From NCBI GenBank assembly GCA_020356065.1, contig CP070632.1, forward strand, positions 1,201,761-1,252,895: a stretch of 51,135 nucleotides of DNA, written 5' to 3'. Each line of letters starts with the position of its first letter. Within the stretch, counting starts at the first letter, position 1. The notes beneath the pieces are model-generated. The model was given only the letters and a program-made list of their open reading frames with translations, did no database searches and was not told the origin of the DNA. This document shows positions 41,059-49,901 of this stretch, one piece after another. This DNA comes from Nitrospiraceae bacterium (GTDB lineage Bacteria > Nitrospirota > Thermodesulfovibrionia > UBA6902). The translations under genes were made by a program, and so were the position numbers.

Positions 41059-41731
41059 AGTCCTTGTCATAGGTATTGGATTTCGTCCGCTCAATAAAAA
41101 GACCAGCGAAGCACTTCTGCAATCTGATGTCGTTCTAACCAATGACAGACTGCTTGAGGCCTTTAAAGGATATACCGAATATGAAGCCGTTAAAGACAGA
41201 ATAATATCTTTAAAAGATATTCATCAAACGAAACGGTATATTCATGACAATTATCAGAACATTAAAATTGCCCTGCTTGCTGTGGGTGATCCCATGTTAT
41301 TCGGGATAGGCAGAGTAATTAGGGATGAAATTGGCAAAGAGGCAATGGAGGTTCATCCAGACCTGTCCAGTATACAGGTCGCATTTGCAAGGATAAGGGA
41401 GCCATCAAGCAATGCTTTTTTCATGAGTCTTCATGGCGGACCTGATCCTGATAATAGAAGAAAACTTGAATATGAGATTACCGAACTGCCTGATCTGCTT
41501 AAACGGCATAAAAAAATAGCAATCCTTACAGACAGGGTGAATAGCCCAACAGAGATAGCAAAAGTAATCAACTCCTCACCTGTCACGCGTTACGCGTTAC
41601 TGAAAATGTATGTCTGTGAAAAACTGGGATACGACGATGAGAAAATTACAGAGGGCACGCCTGAAGAAATCGCTGCAGAATCCTATGCACACCCCAATGT
41701 AGTAATCATTATATCGGAAAATAATGACTGA
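41051..41731 (+). CDS. cbiE: Cobalt-precorrin-7 (C5)-methyltransferase, CbiE-type
   Basis: 226 aa. The tetrapyrrole methylase fold shows VLVIGIGFRPLNKKTSEALLQSDVVLTNDRLLEAF at the N-terminus and the SAM-site region ALLAVGDPMLFGIG. Its length fits the stand-alone CbiE domain without the CbiT decarboxylase. It methylates the corrin ring at C5. Residues about 174-184 (SSPVTRYALLK) are encoded by a heptamer array related to one in cobU. The other ring-methylating genes are not in this window. It overlaps both neighbours. Confidence 0.85.
   Translation: MNKVLVIGIGFRPLNKKTSEALLQSDVVLTNDRLLEAFKGYTEYEAVKDRIISLKDIHQTKRYIHDNYQNIKIALLAVGDPMLFGIGRVIRDEIGKEAMEVHPDLSSIQVAFARIREPSSNAFFMSLHGGPDPDNRRKLEYEITELPDLLKRHKKIAILTDRVNSPTEIAKVINSSPVTRYALLKMYVCEKLGYDDEKITEGTPEEIAAESYAHPNVVIIISENND
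41572..41602. repeat. Heptamer array inside cbiE
   Basis: CCTCACC, TGTCACG, CGTTACG, CGTTACT in phase. By my count it matches the cobU array at 35999 at 23 of 30 positions when aligned in frame. It is also close to the intergenic array at 20598. Confidence 0.88.
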
Positions 41732-42509
41732 AAAAGATCTGCAGTATTACAAGTGCTGGTATAAAGATTACGCCAATTCATTTCATACCACTGATGAAGA
41801 TGCATGGAAAAACCTGGCCCTTAAAATTGATCATACTGACTATGTTCAGAAACACATTGTAGCTATTGCCAGGGAGCTGTCCCTGAGCAACAGGGAAGTT
41901 ATGCTCGCGGAAACAGTGGCTCTTTTTCATGATCTCGGGAGGTTTCGGCAGTATTCAGAGTACAGAACATTTGAGGACAGAAAATCAATGAACCACGGTC
42001 TCCTGGGAGCAATAACACTTATTGATAACAATGTTCTGAAAGTTCTTCCAGATCATGAGCAACAGCTTGTACTTCAAACCATTAAATTTCATAACGCCTT
42101 TGCAATACCTAATATCTTAGATGATTATTCAATCCTGTTTCTGAAAATGATCAGGGATGCTGACAAGCTCGACATCTTCAGGGTATTTATAGAATATTAC
42201 GAAAGTTCCCCTGAAAACAGGGCCTCTGAAACCGCCTTTGGTTTGCCTGATACGGAGGAATACTCAGAAATAGTAATAGCACAACTGAATAAGAGACACA
42301 CAGCATCTTACCGATCATTGAGAACCGAAAATGATTTTAAACTGCTGAAACTGTCATGGATATATGGAATGCACTTTGATTATGCCTTCACAGTTGTTCA
42401 GGACAATGAATATATCAGAAGGATCTCTGAAAAACTGCCTCAGACAGATGCGATACGATCAGCAGTCGAATCAGTTGAACATTATGTTAAACAAAGACAG
42501 AAGATGTAA
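41724..42509 (+). CDS. HD-domain phosphohydrolase at the end of the cobalamin operon
   Basis: 261 aa. The HD motif lies in LAETVALFHDLGRFRQYSEY (about 70-90), followed by a conserved His/Asp set (MNHGLLGA, IKFHNAFAIP, RDADKLDIFRVF) that completes a typical metal site. HD proteins hydrolyse phosphomonoesters or nucleotides; the substrate here is unknown. It overlaps cbiE by 8 nt and closes the btuB-cob transcript, so a role in corrinoid or nucleotide-loop metabolism is possible (inference). CobC already provides an alpha-ribazole phosphatase, so simple redundancy is not needed. Confidence 0.85.
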   Translation: MTEKDLQYYKCWYKDYANSFHTTDEDAWKNLALKIDHTDYVQKHIVAIARELSLSNREVMLAETVALFHDLGRFRQYSEYRTFEDRKSMNHGLLGAITLIDNNVLKVLPDHEQQLVLQTIKFHNAFAIPNILDDYSILFLKMIRDADKLDIFRVFIEYYESSPENRASETAFGLPDTEEYSEIVIAQLNKRHTASYRSLRTENDFKLLKLSWIYGMHFDYAFTVVQDNEYIRRISEKLPQTDAIRSAVESVEHYVKQRQKM

Positions 42510-42527
42510 CCTACATTTGCGTAATAC

Positions 42528-44123
42528 TTACACCAATTTCATCTCAAGAATCCTCTCAAGATGAAATACCCTCTCATCCTGCCTGTTCGCGCAGAATGCC
42601 TGCACTCCCGGAAACTTCCTCCCCTGATATTCCATTTCGCCGACATATCTGGGGAGAATAGTCCTTTTTGATTTCTCATCACCTGTTTTTAAATACACTA
42701 TTTCCAGTTTTCTGCCTTTTTGAATAGCTTCATCAAGGAGTGCGACCCTGTCATCAAGTGATAAGTGTTTCCCCGCCTGATTATACTGGTAGCGTGTTAC
42801 AAACTGGACAACTCTCCTGTCCAGCAGTACATGTTTTTTATAGACCGGTGTCTTAAGCACAATCCCGTTCAGCGTTGTACACCGGCTGAGTGCAACATAA
42901 AGCTGTCCGTGAGAAAATGTCCCTCTACCGATATCTATTACCGCCCTGTCAAAAGTCATACCCTGGCATTTATGAATGGTAACGGCCCAGGCAAGTCTGA
43001 GAGGATACTGAGTAAAGGCCCCGACACTTTCAGATAAAATTCTGGATGTCTCCCTGTCATAAGAGAATTCATACATCTCCCACTTGTTCGGTGTAACATC
43101 CACTACTTCTCCATCCGGTAATTCTATCCATAAAACATCAGGCCTGTTTTCCTCCTCATCAATATCTGCAATCCTGCCTATACTGCCATTTATCCATCTC
43201 CCATGAGGATCATTATTAAGCAGCATGACCTGAGCGCCCGTCCGCAAGGTGAGGTTTAATGAAGTGGGCAGACTCTTCTCCCCAAAATCTCCATCAATCT
43301 GGCCTTCATAGTAGTGCTCATCAGCTTTGAGTTCTGTTAGTTTAGATGTATTAATGTCATCGGCAAGGGCGTTTGTTGTTGTCAAATATATATAGAAATC
43401 TTCTGTTTTTTCCTTAACGCTTGGGTCATATCTATTATTTATCTCCTCTATATCTTTTTCAGTTATGGAATTATTCCTGATCCCGTTCAACAACTGCAAA
43501 AACCGTTCATCCTTCTGTCTGTAAACCTTTTCAAGCTCAATAAACTCCATATGAAAAGGCCCTTCATCACCGGCCACCCTTGAAAACAGATCAGCATCAA
43601 ATACCCTGGAACTGAAAAAATATGGACTTTTATACAGATCCCTGAACAGGGCCTTTTCCCTTGCCGTGACCACAGGAGGCAACTGATAAAGATCTCCGAT
43701 AAAAATCATCTGGATCCCGCCAAAGGGGCCGGTGGTCTTGCCATGTTTTCTGAGAAAGAGATCTACACAGTCGAGCAGATCAGCCCTTACCATCGAGATC
43801 TCATCGATGATAATGGCATCCAGGTTCGTGTAGAGGTCCCTGTCCCTGGGTCTGATCTTGTGGACCGTGTCAGGGGTCACCCCTATCCTGAAATTAAAGA
43901 AGGAATGGATCGTCTGCCCCTTCACATTCACTGCAGCCACACCCGTCGGTGCCAGCACAGAAACATTTTTATCTGTATTTTCCCTGAAGTATTGAAGAAG
44001 GGTAGATTTTCCCGTACCGGCCCTGCCGGTCACAAAAACATTTTTATCTGTTTCCTCCATCACGGTTAATGCATGAAGAAACTGCTCATTAAAATCAATT
44101 TTTTTGCCTTTTATGAATTTCAT
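42528..44123 (-). CDS. PIF1-family helicase with C-terminal WYL domain
   Basis: 531 aa. Walker A GRAGTGKSTLLQ (about 34-45) with LAPTGVAAVNVKGQTIHSFF, Walker B AIIIDEISMVRADLL, QMIFIGDLYQLPPV and the late motif LAWAVTIHKCQGMTFDRAVIDIG...LYVALSRC define a PIF1/RecD-like superfamily 1B 5'-3' helicase. The last 75 residues (LLDEAIQKGRKLEIVYLKTG...RTILPRYVGE...AFCANRQDERVFHLERI) form a WYL-type domain. A Thermotoga Pif1 with this architecture has been described, in which WYL affects ssDNA binding and ATPase coupling. It is convergent with the cobalamin operon. Confidence 0.92.
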   Translation of the reverse strand: MKFIKGKKIDFNEQFLHALTVMEETDKNVFVTGRAGTGKSTLLQYFRENTDKNVSVLAPTGVAAVNVKGQTIHSFFNFRIGVTPDTVHKIRPRDRDLYTNLDAIIIDEISMVRADLLDCVDLFLRKHGKTTGPFGGIQMIFIGDLYQLPPVVTAREKALFRDLYKSPYFFSSRVFDADLFSRVAGDEGPFHMEFIELEKVYRQKDERFLQLLNGIRNNSITEKDIEEINNRYDPSVKEKTEDFYIYLTTTNALADDINTSKLTELKADEHYYEGQIDGDFGEKSLPTSLNLTLRTGAQVMLLNNDPHGRWINGSIGRIADIDEEENRPDVLWIELPDGEVVDVTPNKWEMYEFSYDRETSRILSESVGAFTQYPLRLAWAVTIHKCQGMTFDRAVIDIGRGTFSHGQLYVALSRCTTLNGIVLKTPVYKKHVLLDRRVVQFVTRYQYNQAGKHLSLDDRVALLDEAIQKGRKLEIVYLKTGDEKSKRTILPRYVGEMEYQGRKFPGVQAFCANRQDERVFHLERILEMKLV

Positions 44124-44374
44124 AATGTCTTTAGTAAAGATAGTGAGAACTCATTCGGAATTAACACAAACTTCGACGACAAAGAATCCCGTGTATATGC
44201 CTTTAAGTATACTCTCTTTAGTTTCGATTTTATACATGAGATATTATGTGAATGTTCGCTGCGTTATAACGTCCATGATCGGAGTTGAGCAAAATCCGTC
44301 CTGTTTTTATTAATCATCTCCGGCTTTACTCATCATAATATGCAATTCTTAAATAAAAAAATTATATTATACTT

Positions 44375-46396
44375 ATGCTCATGTGGGCTGACATTGCTGC
44401 ATACATAACCGTAAATCTCCTGCTTTTTTCTTCATGGTATCTGTTTCTCTTCAGCAAAAGGGCATCATTATCATTTGTTGACCGACTCATCGGGACATCT
44501 GTTCTCAGCCTTGCGCAGATCATCATGACCGAAATGATACTTGGCATTATCTTCAAAAAACTTTATGCGGATCCTCTTTTCTGGATTAATATCTGTATCT
44601 CGTCATCGCTTCTGATTATTACCTTATTAAAAAATAAAGGTTTGTCCCTGACAAAAAAAGTACTCGAAGAGCTGAATGAAAAGGCTGCCCGTTTCTTCAG
44701 AATAATCCGGTCCGATATTATATTGTCTGCACTCCTGAGTCTCCTGGTGGCAAAATTCTGCTGGTTAATTGTAATCGGGTACCTCTTTCCTTCATATACA
44801 TGGGACTCCCTGTCTTACCATCTCCCCATAGTCGGCAAAATAATGCAAAGCGGGGCCATTATGGAGAATCCCGCCAACTTTCAGATCGACACCTTCATAA
44901 ACATCTTTCCCAAAAATATGGAACTCTTCTTTCTCTGGAATATCATATTCCTGAAAAACAGTGCAATTACCGACCTGAGCCAGATGCTCTTTGCAATTGT
45001 CGGAATACTTACAACATACAGCATCGCTTTGAAGCTTGACATAAGCCAAAATAATGCCCTGTACGCCGCTATCCTATTTTTTTTTACACCCATAGTTATC
45101 CTGCAGCTTAATACGAATTATATCGATATTGCCGTATCGGTACTGTTATTGATTGCGGTAAATTATCTGCAGTATACAAGCCCTTTTTTTATTAGTAAAA
45201 CATCAGCTTCGGTGCTCCAGGGAAACAGGCAATTCCCTTTATGTATGGCAGGCATTGCTTCAGGCATACTGCTCGGTTCCAAGGGTTCCGGGCCGTTATT
45301 TTCCCTAATCATTACAACAGCTATCATACTCCAGGAATTTTATAAGCACCGGCTGCTGCTCCTGTCCGGGAACGCCACAGAGAAATTTCACACAGTAAAG
45401 GGGAGTGTGACCTCTTACACCATTTATTTTTTCCTCCCTCTCATACTGCTGGGAAGCTACTGGTACATAAAGAACTGGCTCCTTTACGGCAACCCGGTAT
45501 ATCCGATGGAGATTTCATTTTTTAACATTACCGTCTTTAAGGGTCTGTACAAAAAAATGCTAGATCCCCTGCCACCACTGATCGAGAATGCAACGTATGT
45601 GACCAGACTGTTTAATGTCTGGATGGAGAGAGTTGAATTTTACCTTTATGATTCCCGGTTAAGCGGATTTGGCCCGCTGTGGGTGATATTACTCCTGCCA
45701 AGCCTGGGGTTCACTCTTATTTATTCAATAATAAGAAAAAGGCAGAACTGGCTCTTTATAAGTGTTCTTCTCATTATCAGCTTTCTTGTACACCCAAGAA
45801 ACTGGACGACAAGGTATACAATATTCATGGTAGCACTCGGAGCAATCTCTTATGGTTTTGTCAGAGACTTTTTCGGCAGGAAGGACAGGTTTACGGGGAT
45901 CAGTGCCCTGGCTCTGTCATTATATACATTTATTACGGTCAACTCTCCATGTGTGATGCCTGCGAAGATCAGGGAATTTATAAATCTGCCGGCCAAAGAG
46001 CGGACCATTGCCCGGCATAAGCCATTCAATATAGACATACATGTGAGACAGGAGTATGGTTACTGGACATGGATTCACGACAATGTTAAGTCAGGCGAAA
46101 CATTGGCATATACGTTTGAGCCATTGTTTCTGGCCCCTTTGTGGAGCAAGGGTTTCACAAGCAAAATAATGTACATTCATACCAAAAAAAACAGCCATTG
46201 GCTGGAGAGGCTTAAGGACAAAAATGTCAGTTATGTATTGTTAAAGAAGAACTCTTATGAGGATCACAGGATAGAAAGGAAGAGATATGCCGTACCGGAG
46301 ACGGGAGAGTCGGCAGGAAAACCAGACGTACATTTCACTGTGGTTTTCTCAGACGATATTTACAAAATATATAAGATTGCAAAAGCAGAAGCGTAA
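44375..46396 (+). CDS. Large polytopic membrane protein, probable GT-C-type glycosyltransferase
   Basis: 673 aa with about twelve to fourteen hydrophobic helices and a soluble C-terminal domain (about 540-673). The extracytoplasmic loop YLFPSYTWDSLSYHLPIVGK contains an acidic/aromatic motif like that of polyprenyl-phosphate-dependent GT-C enzymes. No closer family was recognised. It is followed by an overlapping 54-aa membrane protein and convergent with aminotransferase/radical-SAM genes, which hints at cell-surface glycan or lipid modification (inference). Confidence 0.65.
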   Translation: MLMWADIAAYITVNLLLFSSWYLFLFSKRASLSFVDRLIGTSVLSLAQIIMTEMILGIIFKKLYADPLFWINICISSSLLIITLLKNKGLSLTKKVLEELNEKAARFFRIIRSDIILSALLSLLVAKFCWLIVIGYLFPSYTWDSLSYHLPIVGKIMQSGAIMENPANFQIDTFINIFPKNMELFFLWNIIFLKNSAITDLSQMLFAIVGILTTYSIALKLDISQNNALYAAILFFFTPIVILQLNTNYIDIAVSVLLLIAVNYLQYTSPFFISKTSASVLQGNRQFPLCMAGIASGILLGSKGSGPLFSLIITTAIILQEFYKHRLLLLSGNATEKFHTVKGSVTSYTIYFFLPLILLGSYWYIKNWLLYGNPVYPMEISFFNITVFKGLYKKMLDPLPPLIENATYVTRLFNVWMERVEFYLYDSRLSGFGPLWVILLLPSLGFTLIYSIIRKRQNWLFISVLLIISFLVHPRNWTTRYTIFMVALGAISYGFVRDFFGRKDRFTGISALALSLYTFITVNSPCVMPAKIREFINLPAKERTIARHKPFNIDIHVRQEYGYWTWIHDNVKSGETLAYTFEPLFLAPLWSKGFTSKIMYIHTKKNSHWLERLKDKNVSYVLLKKNSYEDHRIERKRYAVPETGESAGKPDVHFTVVFSDDIYKIYKIAKAEA

Positions 46397-46560
46397 TGAC
46401 AGAAGAGCAGAAAAAAAAATATCTATACATACTTTTTATTGTTGTTGTGATTGTGTTGGCCCTTATCTATTTCTCGGTCCCTGAAAGGGCAAAGTTCTTC
46501 GAAAATCAGATACTCTGGTGGAAGGAGTTCAACGAAACTTTTCTGGGTTTTCTTCGTTAA
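46396..46560 (+). CDS. Small single-span membrane protein (54 aa) coupled to the GT-C-like gene
   Basis: The ATG overlaps the stop of the preceding gene as TAATG, a classic translational-coupling junction. The protein has a Lys-rich N-terminus (MTEEQKKKYLY), one membrane helix (about 10-27, ILFIVVVIVLALIYFSV) and an aromatic amphipathic tail (ILWWKEFNETFLGFLR). No family was recognised. It could be an accessory subunit or stabiliser of the large membrane protein. Confidence 0.65.
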   Translation: MTEEQKKKYLYILFIVVVIVLALIYFSVPERAKFFENQILWWKEFNETFLGFLR

Positions 46561-46600
46561 TCAGGTTTAGAAACCTTGCTCACTAGCTGATTCCGCCCTG

Positions 46601-48022
46601 TCATGATATCATGTTCCTGACTTTCAGGCTACTGTAGGCCTTGATCATCCCCGGTATACTCATGGAAAAGAGTTCGTCAATAGAGTCAATAAAGTAATCG
46701 ATTTCATCCCTGCTTACAATAAGGGGCGGAATAATCATTATGACCCTCTTCTCATGCGGACCCGGGGTAACCAGAATATTGTACCTATGCAGGAGAAGGG
46801 ATACGATAATTCCGGTGAGAAATCCATCTGAAAAGTCCTGAATAGTTGTACTTATATTTTTAAGCATCTTTACAATTTTATCTGCTGGCCGTTTTAACTC
46901 AATACAGATCAATAATCCCATCCCTCTTACGTCAGCTATTATCCCTGTATTCCGATCTTTCAGGTCATTGAGCCTATCAAAAAAATATCCTCCCATGTCT
47001 CTTGCATTATTCACCAGCCCTTCCTCAACCAATACATTAATTGACTCTATGGCTGTGTAGCATTCCTCTCCGAGTCCACTGAAGGTGGAGGAGTGAATCA
47101 TCGAGTCCTGAAGGCGGCCATACGCCTTATTGTATATGGCATCCCTTGATATATAGGCTCCGACAGAGGCCTTTCCCCCTCCGAGGGATTTTGCGACTGT
47201 GAATATGTCAGGAATAATTTCTTCATGCTCAAAGGAAAACATTTTCCCGGTCCTTCCGAAACCGCAAAGCACTTCATCGATTATCATCAGGATATTATGC
47301 TCATCACACAGTCTTCTGATGTTTTTAAGATAGCCTGTCAGAGGTTGTATGACTCCTTCAGCATGAACTGCCTCAAGAATAATTGCAATAATATCATTGG
47401 TTCCGGATTTCTCGCCGGAGTTCTCCTTGATAATCTGCTCAAAGGCGTACCAGTTTCCATACGGGACTGAAATGCAGTTATCCAGAAGTTTGAAAAACTT
47501 CCTTGACGGTTCACAGCTCGAAACAGACATCGCAGCATGGGTCTTACCATGGAAAGACAGGTCTGTATAAATTATTTTTTTCCTGCCGGCTCCCTGGTAT
47601 TTCTCTGCAAGTTTCAGTGCACCCTCATTTGCCTCTGCTCCACTGTTGCAGATAAACACATAGTTGAGATCGCCGGGTGATACAGCTGCAATATTCCGTG
47701 ACAGCACTGCAAGATACGGAGATAAAAAAGTCTTCCATATCTCCATCTGCTTTCTTTCATTAAATCTCGTGCGCGCCTTTAAAATTCTTGGATGGTTATG
47801 CCCAAGATTCAGCACAGAAAAACCGCCTGTAAAGTCGTATATCTTTCTCCCGCATTTGGTGTAAATATACATGCCCTCAGCATATTTAATCTCAAATACG
47901 TCAAGACAGAGCATGGAGAGGAATTTGGGAATACCTTTATTTACATGCTTGAGGTAATATTCCTTTACACTTTTTAAGGGCAGATTCTCTAAATCTTCTA
48001 ATGTGATAAGGGGTTCCTTCAT
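46601..48022 (-). CDS. Class III pyridoxal-phosphate aminotransferase
   Basis: 473 aa. The fold-type I class III signature IIDEVLCGFGRTGKMFSFEH (Asp249/Glu250) and the PLP-binding Lys278 in FTVAKSLGGG are present, with the cofactor-phosphate site CNSGAEANE (about 125-133) and LSFHGKT. This class includes acetylornithine, GABA, putrescine and glutamate-semialdehyde enzymes, and the substrate cannot be told. It lies 47 nt downstream of a B12-binding radical-SAM gene on the same strand, so a shared biosynthetic pathway is likelier than arginine metabolism (inference). Confidence 0.9.
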   Translation of the reverse strand: MKEPLITLEDLENLPLKSVKEYYLKHVNKGIPKFLSMLCLDVFEIKYAEGMYIYTKCGRKIYDFTGGFSVLNLGHNHPRILKARTRFNERKQMEIWKTFLSPYLAVLSRNIAAVSPGDLNYVFICNSGAEANEGALKLAEKYQGAGRKKIIYTDLSFHGKTHAAMSVSSCEPSRKFFKLLDNCISVPYGNWYAFEQIIKENSGEKSGTNDIIAIILEAVHAEGVIQPLTGYLKNIRRLCDEHNILMIIDEVLCGFGRTGKMFSFEHEEIIPDIFTVAKSLGGGKASVGAYISRDAIYNKAYGRLQDSMIHSSTFSGLGEECYTAIESINVLVEEGLVNNARDMGGYFFDRLNDLKDRNTGIIADVRGMGLLICIELKRPADKIVKMLKNISTTIQDFSDGFLTGIIVSLLLHRYNILVTPGPHEKRVIMIIPPLIVSRDEIDYFIDSIDELFSMSIPGMIKAYSSLKVRNMIS

Positions 48023-48069
48023 AGGGGGAGCAAAACCTGTTATGTATCTCTGTAGTCAGAAATAAGATA

Positions 48070-49554
48070 TTATGTGGTTTTCTGATATTTCTTCAACAGC
48101 CAGTACTGCGCGTTAAAGGCCTCTGCCACATAATCCAGTCTTCGCGTCTTGAAGAGTTTCATTATTGCATCAATAATTATCTTTGGTTTTTTCAGGACAA
48201 TAATCAGGAGAAGAAAGTAAAAACTGAAGTTTCTCGCATTGGAGAAATAATTTCTGATAAAAAAGTGGTTCTGAAGACGCCGCCGGATCCTGCTTAGCTC
48301 CTCTTTACTGAATGTAATGGATATGAGGGGCATCTCCGGCTGACGGTGCGACCACATTTCGGAAAATGGAAGGTCTTTATCAAGCCAGCCTTTTTCGATT
48401 GCCGTCTTATATATCTCTGATCCAGGGTAAGGGGTGAGGAAATAAAATGCCGTGTAGTCCGCTTTGATTTCTTTTGCAAGACCGAAACTTTCCTGTATGT
48501 CCTCCTCTGTTTCCTCGGGGTTGCCTACGATAAAAGTTGCCAATGTCCTTATTTTGAGCTCAGTACAGAGCTTGAATGACTTTTTGATCTGCTCGGTCCT
48601 GTCTCCTGCGCCTCCCTTGCCCAGAACCTTGAGTATCTTGGTCGAACCGCTTTCGACCCCGAAATCAAGCTGTACCAGACCCGCTTCTTTCATACTTCTC
48701 AACAGGTCCCGTCCTGTCTGGTCTACCCTCGAGTGACAGGCCCACTTGACATCCAGCTTGCGTTCTATGATTTCATCACAGAATTCCCTCACTCTCTTTG
48801 GACTCAGGGTAAATGAGTCATCACAGAAATAAATCCCTTTCATGCCAAAGGTCTTCTTCAGGTATTCCATTTCATCAACCACGTTTTTGGCAGACCGGAG
48901 TCTCGACCGTCTCCCGAACATGTTATGGCTTCCGCAATAAATGCATCTATAGGCACATCCCCTGCTGGTAACAATGGTTGTCTGGTTTGCTTCTGCATGA
49001 CCCCTGATAATACCGGGAGGCTTAAGGTAAGGGCTCATATCTATAAGGTGCCGGGCCGGGAAAGGAAGGGAATCAAGGTCTTCGATGAGTTCCCGCCTGC
49101 CGTTGTCAACGACATCTCCGTTCCTGCGGTACATTGCCCCTTTCACCCCTTCAAGGCCCTGCCCACCGGAGAGTCGTTCACATGCTTCTACTATAGTATC
49201 TTCTCCTTCGCCAACAACAACAAAATCCAGGTCAAGTTCATTCAGTGTCTCTGCAGGTTTCACGGTGGTATGGAATCCCCCAGAGCAATAGATTTTGTCA
49301 GGCAGCGCCTGTTTTAATTTATTCCTGAGACCAAGCGCCTTTTGATATCCAGGGGTAAGAAATGCCAGTCCTATCAGGTCCGGATCAAATTCCAGCACAG
49401 TACTTACAATCGTATTGTCAAAGTCAGGATCAGCATCGATGACGAGGAGTTCATGTCCTGCCCTTTCGAGAACTGCGGCAACATACAAAAGACCCAATGG
49501 GGGGACCACATTATTACCGTCCAATACCTGTGAATTGAGCAATGCTATTTTCAT
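48070..49554 (-). CDS. B12-binding-domain radical SAM enzyme
   Basis: 494 aa. The N-terminal cobalamin-binding Rossmann domain (about 1-135; NNVVPPLGLLYVAAVLERAG, SGGFHTTVKP, VVVGEGEDT) is followed by a radical-SAM barrel with the cluster motif RGCAYRCIYCGS (CxxxCxxC, about 199-210) and downstream SAM-site segments (YFCDDSF, DFGVESGS, FIVGNPEETEEDI). A C-terminal hydrophobic stretch (about 430-455) may associate with the membrane. Such BchE-like proteins perform methylations, cyclisations or rearrangements on lipids, tetrapyrroles or natural products. Its need for B12 fits the large cobalamin locus upstream. The substrate is unknown. Confidence 0.92.
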   Translation of the reverse strand: MKIALLNSQVLDGNNVVPPLGLLYVAAVLERAGHELLVIDADPDFDNTIVSTVLEFDPDLIGLAFLTPGYQKALGLRNKLKQALPDKIYCSGGFHTTVKPAETLNELDLDFVVVGEGEDTIVEACERLSGGQGLEGVKGAMYRRNGDVVDNGRRELIEDLDSLPFPARHLIDMSPYLKPPGIIRGHAEANQTTIVTSRGCAYRCIYCGSHNMFGRRSRLRSAKNVVDEMEYLKKTFGMKGIYFCDDSFTLSPKRVREFCDEIIERKLDVKWACHSRVDQTGRDLLRSMKEAGLVQLDFGVESGSTKILKVLGKGGAGDRTEQIKKSFKLCTELKIRTLATFIVGNPEETEEDIQESFGLAKEIKADYTAFYFLTPYPGSEIYKTAIEKGWLDKDLPFSEMWSHRQPEMPLISITFSKEELSRIRRRLQNHFFIRNYFSNARNFSFYFLLLIIVLKKPKIIIDAIMKLFKTRRLDYVAEAFNAQYWLLKKYQKTT

Positions 49555-49641
49555 GTTTCTACAGTTACTCGGTTATGGGTTGCCGTATTATATACCAAGT
49601 CGTGAGTAATGTTTAATTATTTAATTTAATACTGTTATTAC

Positions 49642-49833
49642 TAACCCACATTATTCATACATATGTGAGCCGGTGAGGTAAGCCTAAAAAAAATTTTGGG
49701 AGCGGCTTTCACAACAGTAGGCAAGCATACATTATGAATGTTGATAAAGTAATAATATTGATCATATCCCCTGTCTTTGCGCTGTATTCAAAACTTTTTT
49801 AGGCTTCACTGGCTGTGTGAATAATGTGGGTTA
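49642..49833. mobile_element. 192-bp MITE-like element with long terminal inverted repeats
   Basis: Left end TAACCCACATTATTCA (49642-49657) and right end TGAATAATGTGGGTTA (49818-49833) are exact inverted repeats of 16 bp. The similarity continues inward with gaps for about 45 nt in total (GAGCCGGTGAG...AGCCTAAAAAA against TTTTTTAGGCTTCACTGGCT). The roughly 90-nt core has no reading frame. It lies between two radical-SAM genes. Target duplications are not obvious, and no transposase is present in the window. Confidence 0.82.
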
Positions 49834-49901
49834 ATTAAATCGCAGATGCTTCGTAAGGTTGGCAGGAATTGAATTATTGATTATTCTGTTTTTTTGAAAA
49901 C

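Noticed and set aside
20598-41602. CRISPR array as an explanation for the short repeats.
   Set aside because: Units are 7-11 nt, contiguous and drifting, with no constant repeat of 24-40 nt, no spacers and no cas genes.
42300-42564. 66-codon plus-strand frame overlapping the end of the HD-domain gene and the helicase gene.
   Set aside because: It is an alternative frame of the HD-domain gene without its own start signal.
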